Below, one piece after another: positions 60,399-64,000 of a stretch of DNA of 64,000 nucleotides. The position numbers and the translations under genes are program-made. The DNA is taken from contig CAWEPB010000009.1 in the NCBI GenBank assembly GCA_963810815.1, forward strand, positions 72,094-136,093, read 5' to 3'. The stretch comes from CAVQWT01 sp963810815 (GTDB lineage: Bacteria > Pseudomonadota > Gammaproteobacteria > Burkholderiales > Casimicrobiaceae). Every line of letters starts with the position of its first letter. Position 1 is the first letter of the stretch. The notes beneath the pieces were generated by a model. It was not told where the DNA came from. It worked only from the letters and a program-made list of their open reading frames with translations, and did no database searches.

Positions 60399-60505
60399 CG
60401 CAAAGATCCGTTTGTCGTGGACACCGGCCGTGGCCGTGGCATTGGCCGTGTCGATGTCGGACATCCGAAACGCGAAGCCGCACGAACCATCCAAGGAGAA
60501 CAACA

Positions 60506-61930
60506 ATGGCGTCGACTGATCAAAAGATGTCGCGGATGCAGCTGACCGCGATGGTGGTGGGCGGAATGGTCGGCGCGGGCATCTTCTCGCTGCCGCGGAC
60601 CTTCGCCAACGCCACCGGTCCGCTGGGCGCGGTCATCGCGTGGATCATCGCCGGCACCGGCATGTACATGCTGGCGCGGGTGTTCCAGGCGCTGGCCGAG
60701 CGCAAGCCCGACATCGACGCCGGCGTCTACGCCTATGCGCGCGAAGGTTTCGGCGACTACCCGGGCTTCCTGTCGGCGTTCGGTTACTGGATCGGCAGCT
60801 GCATCGGCAACGTGTCGTACTGGGTGCTGATCAAGTCGACGCTGGGCGCGTTCTTCCCGGTCTTCGGCGACGGCAACACGGCGATCGCGATCGCGTTCGC
60901 GTCGGTCGGCATCTGGCTGTTCCACTTCCTGATCCTGCGCGGCGTCCAGCAGGCCGCGTTCATCAACAGCATCGTCACGGTGGCCAAGGTCATCCCGATC
61001 ATGGTCTTCATCGTGCTCGCGTTCGTCGCCTTCAAGATGGACCTGTTCCGCTTCAACCTCTACGGCGGCGACCTGACAACGGGCCTGTTCGACCAGGTCA
61101 GGGCGACGATGCTGGTGACGGTGTTCGTGTTCATCGGCATCGAAGGCGCCAGCGTCTACTCGCGCTTCGCCAAGGAGCGCGCCGACGTCGGCAAGGCGAC
61201 GATCATGGGCTTCATCATCGTCACCAGCCTGATGGTGCTGGTCACGCTGCTGCCCTACGCCGTGCTGCAGCGCGCCGACATCGCCGGGCTGCGCCAGCCG
61301 TCGATGGCGGGGGTGCTGGAGTCGGTGGTCGGCCCGTGGGGCGCGATCTTCGTCAGCGTGGGGCTGATCGTCTCGGTGCTCGGCGCCTACCTGGCCTGGG
61401 CGCTGATCTGCGCCGAAGTGATGTTCGCCGCGGGCAAGTCGAAGGACATGCCGGCGGTGTTCGCGAAGGTCAACAAGAACAACGTGCCGGTCGTGGCCCT
61501 GTGGGTGACCAGCACGATCATCCAGCTGATCGTGATCTCGACGTACTGGTCGCGCGACGCGTTCTCGCTGATGCTGAACCTGACCAGCGCGACGACGCTG
61601 ATCCCGTACCTGTTCGTCGCCGCCTACGGCCTGATGATCGCGCAGCGCGGCGAAACCTACGACCAGCGGCCGGAGGAGCGCAAGCGCGACCTGATCCTGG
61701 CGTCGCTGGCCGTGGCCTATACGCTGTTCATGATCTACGCCGGCGGCCTCAAGTACATCCTGCTGTCCGCCGTCCTGTTCGGGCCGGGGACGGTGCTGTA
61801 CGTCTGGGCGCGGCGCGAGCAGGGCAAGGCCGTGTTCGACAAGACCTCGGAATGGGTCACCTTCGGCGTCATCGCGGCCGCTGCGGTCTACGGCATCTAC
61901 GGCATCGCGACCGGTTCCATCAGCATCTAA
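60506..61930 (+). CDS. arcD: Arginine/ornithine antiporter
   Basis: 474 residues, about 12-13 membrane helices of the APC superfamily. The N-terminal motif MQLTAMVVGGMVGAGIFSLPRTFANATG is the ArcD/basic-amino-acid antiporter signature; further blocks are GVYAYAREGFGDYPGFLSAFGYWIG and VFIGIEGASVYSRFAKERADVG. It exchanges arginine for ornithine at the inner membrane. AAGGAG precedes the ATG. It lies 21 bases before arcA. Confidence 0.93.
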   Translation: MASTDQKMSRMQLTAMVVGGMVGAGIFSLPRTFANATGPLGAVIAWIIAGTGMYMLARVFQALAERKPDIDAGVYAYAREGFGDYPGFLSAFGYWIGSCIGNVSYWVLIKSTLGAFFPVFGDGNTAIAIAFASVGIWLFHFLILRGVQQAAFINSIVTVAKVIPIMVFIVLAFVAFKMDLFRFNLYGGDLTTGLFDQVRATMLVTVFVFIGIEGASVYSRFAKERADVGKATIMGFIIVTSLMVLVTLLPYAVLQRADIAGLRQPSMAGVLESVVGPWGAIFVSVGLIVSVLGAYLAWALICAEVMFAAGKSKDMPAVFAKVNKNNVPVVALWVTSTIIQLIVISTYWSRDAFSLMLNLTSATTLIPYLFVAAYGLMIAQRGETYDQRPEERKRDLILASLAVAYTLFMIYAGGLKYILLSAVLFGPGTVLYVWARREQGKAVFDKTSEWVTFGVIAAAAVYGIYGIATGSISI

Positions 61931-61951
61931 TCACGAGCAACGGAGGCCATC

Positions 61952-63247
61952 ATGGCAGGCAAGAAAGCGATGAAGTCGAGCACAAAAGCGGTGAAGTCGA
62001 GCAAGAAGGAGGTGAAGTTCGGCGTGCACTCGGAAGTCGGCCAGCTGCGCAAGGTGATGGTCTGCGCGCCCGGCGTGGCGCACTCGCGCCTGACGCCGTC
62101 CAACTGCGACCAGCTGCTGTTCGACGACGTGCTGTGGGTCGAGAACGCGAAGCGCGACCACTACGACTTCATGATGAAGATGCGCGACCGCGGCATCGAG
62201 GTGGTCGAGATGCACAACCTGCTGGCCGAGACGGTGGCGGTGCCCGAGGGCAAGAAGTGGATCCTCGACAACCAGGTCGTGCCCGACCAGGTGGGCCTCG
62301 GCTTCATCGACGAGCTGCGGAGCTACCTCGAGGGCCTGGACAACCGCAAGCTCGCCGAGACGCTGATCGGCGGCCTGTCGACGCACGACTTTCCGGAAGC
62401 GCACGGCGGCAAGGCGCTCAAGGTCGTCAAGGAAGCGGCCGGCGCCACCGAGTACCTGCTGCCGCCGCTGCCGAACACGCTGTACACGCGCGACACGACG
62501 TGCTGGATCTACGGCGGCGTCACGCTCAACCCGCTGTACTGGCCGGCACGGCACGAGGAGACGATCCTCACCACGGCGATCTACAAGTTCCATCCGGACT
62601 TCGCCGGCAAGGTCAACGTCTGGTGGGGCGACCCGACCAAGGACCACGGACTCGCGACGCTGGAAGGCGGCGACGTCATGCCGATCGGCAAGGGCAACGT
62701 GCTGATCGGCATGAGCGAGCGCACGTCGCGCCAGGCGATCAGCCAGCTCGCGGCGACGCTGTTCAAGAAGGGCGCCGCCGAGCGCGTCATCGTCGCGGCG
62801 ATGCCGAAGATCCGCGCGGCGATGCACCTCGACACCGTGTTCACGTTCGCCGACCGCGACTGCGTGCTGCTGGCTCCGGACTTCCTGGCCAAGACCACCA
62901 CCTTCTCGTACCGGCCGAGCAATCATCCGAGCGGCGTCGAGCTGCACAGCGAGAAGAAGCCGTTCGTGGACGTCGTGGCCCAGGCGCTGGGCTTGAAGAA
63001 GCTGCGGGTCGTCGAGGCCGGCGGCAGCGACTACCAGCGCGAGCGCACGCAGTGGGACAGCGGGGCCAACCTGGTCTGCGCGTCGCCGGGCGTGGTCTAT
63101 GCCTACGACCGCAACACCTACACCAACACCCTGCTGCGCAAGGAAGGCATCGAGGTGATCACGATCGTCGGCGCGGAACTCGGCCGTGGCCGTGGCGGCG
63201 GGCACTGCATGACCTGCCCGATCATCCGGGATCCGGTCGACTACTGA
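61952..63247 (+). CDS. arcA: Arginine deiminase
   Basis: 431 residues. Hydrolyses arginine to citrulline and ammonia. Family motifs: FGVHSEVGQLRKVMVCAPG, LPNTLYTRDTTCWIYGGV, LATLEGGDVMPIG, MHLDTVFTF and the catalytic Cys near the end (GRGGGHCMTCPI). The first 20 residues are an unusual Lys/Ser tract (KAMKSSTKAVKSSKKEVK) before the normal start of the fold. GGAGG precedes the ATG. Ornithine carbamoyltransferase and carbamate kinase do not follow; marC comes next on the other strand. Confidence 0.95.
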   Translation: MAGKKAMKSSTKAVKSSKKEVKFGVHSEVGQLRKVMVCAPGVAHSRLTPSNCDQLLFDDVLWVENAKRDHYDFMMKMRDRGIEVVEMHNLLAETVAVPEGKKWILDNQVVPDQVGLGFIDELRSYLEGLDNRKLAETLIGGLSTHDFPEAHGGKALKVVKEAAGATEYLLPPLPNTLYTRDTTCWIYGGVTLNPLYWPARHEETILTTAIYKFHPDFAGKVNVWWGDPTKDHGLATLEGGDVMPIGKGNVLIGMSERTSRQAISQLAATLFKKGAAERVIVAAMPKIRAAMHLDTVFTFADRDCVLLAPDFLAKTTTFSYRPSNHPSGVELHSEKKPFVDVVAQALGLKKLRVVEAGGSDYQRERTQWDSGANLVCASPGVVYAYDRNTYTNTLLRKEGIEVITIVGAELGRGRGGGHCMTCPIIRDPVDY

Positions 63248-63273
63248 TCCGGCAGACGAGGCGATCCGGCTGG

Positions 63274-63945
63274 TCAGGGCGTGATGCTGTTGAGCTCGGC
63301 CCAGCCGTTCCACATGATCTGGATGCCGATGCACAGCAGGATGAACGCCATCAGCCGGATCATCACCATGGTGCCGATCTCTCCCAGCCAGTTGAGCACG
63401 GCGGCGGAGTGCTTGAAGATCAGGTACAGCACCAGCGAGACCAGCGCCGCGCCGCAGGCGGCAATCAGCGCCCCGGCGAGAAACAGCATCGGCTTGGACG
63501 GGATCTGGGAACCGAGGGCGATCGACGCGGCGATCGTTCCCGGACCGGTGGTGAGCGGAAACGTGATCGGGAAGAAGCTCTTGCGGACGATCTCGGCGTC
63601 GGAAAGCGTCGACGCCTCCTCGAGGGCCGCGGCGTGAACGTCGTCGTCCTCGGTGCGGTTGAGCATGCGCCAGCCGGTGGCCGCGACGAGCAGGCCCCCG
63701 CCGAGCTGGATCACCGGCAGCGAGATGCCGAAGAGCTCGAGCACGTAGGTGCCGAACAGCATGGACACCAGCAGCACGAACCAGCTGTTGATGGCGACCT
63801 GTCGGGCGAGCGGACCCGCCAGCGCGCGGTTGGACCCGACCGTCCCGGCGAACACCGGGGCGGTGCTCAGCGGATTGATGATCGGCAGCAGCGTCACCGG
63901 CACCATGATCATCAGCTTGAGAAAGGGGACGACGTAGGACTCCAT
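63274..63945 (-). CDS. MarC-family integral membrane protein
   Basis: 223 residues, six hydrophobic helices. MarC blocks: LLPIINPLSTAPVFAGTV, LFGISLPVIQLGGGLLVAATGWRML, FFPITFPLTTGPGTIAASIALGS and IRLMAFILLCIGIQIMWNG. Function of the family is unsettled. It converges with arcA, 26 bases apart. Confidence 0.9.
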   Translation of the reverse strand: MESYVVPFLKLMIMVPVTLLPIINPLSTAPVFAGTVGSNRALAGPLARQVAINSWFVLLVSMLFGTYVLELFGISLPVIQLGGGLLVAATGWRMLNRTEDDDVHAAALEEASTLSDAEIVRKSFFPITFPLTTGPGTIAASIALGSQIPSKPMLFLAGALIAACGAALVSLVLYLIFKHSAAVLNWLGEIGTMVMIRLMAFILLCIGIQIMWNGWAELNSITP

Positions 63946-64000
63946 GGTGCCTCCGGGGTCGCGCTGCTCGAACGGCGCGGCAGAACGGAGTCTATCGCGA

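Larger units (their letters stand above)
60191..60505. other. Divergent region between AI-2E permease and arcD
   Basis: 315 bases without a gene. Holds an 8-bp hairpin (60224), a 16-bp perfect palindrome (60316), a perfect -10 box toward arcD (60393) and a GGCCGT triplicate near 60430. I see no FNR/ANR-type TTGAT-N4-ATCAA site, so arcDA may not be under classic anaerobic control. Confidence 0.55.

Overview
The window is G+C-rich chromosomal DNA from a bacterium, most likely a betaproteobacterium of the Burkholderiales. The evidence is the gene order RNB nuclease-tonB-aroE-mtgA and nadD-rsfS-rlmH-maf-rng, the TctC/TctB/TctA and TRAP-type carboxylate transporters, and the arcD-arcA pair. I see no rRNA, tRNA, insertion sequence, prophage or CRISPR array.

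Layout: 0-6 kb holds ornithine aminotransferase, a DUF3617 protein, a D-Ala-D-Ala carboxypeptidase, a broken membrane/TPR protein and a 5'-nucleotidase. 6-9.9 kb is a tungstate (TupBCA) uptake operon with a molbindin and a divergent regulator that carries its own binding-protein-like domain. 9.8-35.7 kb is a large catabolic region. 35.7-64 kb is mostly housekeeping: RNB nuclease, tonB, aroE, mtgA, mgtE, an ECF sigma/anti-sigma operon, a PLP enzyme, a mutarotase, an esterase, rng-maf-rlmH-rsfS-nadD, proA, rpiA, an AI-2E-type permease, arcDA and marC.

The catabolic region is the most interesting part. It combines a TTT transporter (tctCBA) and a TRAP transporter (dctPQM) with enzymes that look like quinate/shikimate catabolism: a two-gene version of the bacterial dehydroshikimate dehydratase, two type I dehydroquinate dehydratase homologues, a shikimate-dehydrogenase homologue, and two further metal-dependent TIM-barrel proteins. 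It also carries a CoA-acylating aldehyde dehydrogenase, a citryl-CoA-lyase-like protein and a ThDP lyase. Several shikimate-type enzymes have lost signature residues: the Schiff-base Lys is Met in the first AroD homologue, the carboxylate-binding Ser pair is gone in the AroE homologue, and a metal-ligand Glu is Lys in the DSD-like barrel. My inference is that part of this set has been repurposed for a different cyclic polyhydroxy acid, possibly cleaved by the ThDP enzyme. A second module (28-35.7 kb) has an Old-Yellow-type flavoenzyme, SDR, TIM barrel, Gfo/Idh oxidoreductase and an intact AroD homologue, under a likely GntR switch with two copies of one operator.

Seven or more genes carry single-base frameshifts. 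Where they can be pinpointed, each is cured by removing one base, usually from a short homopolymer. This pattern looks more like assembly error than decay, and the affected genes should be read that way until checked.
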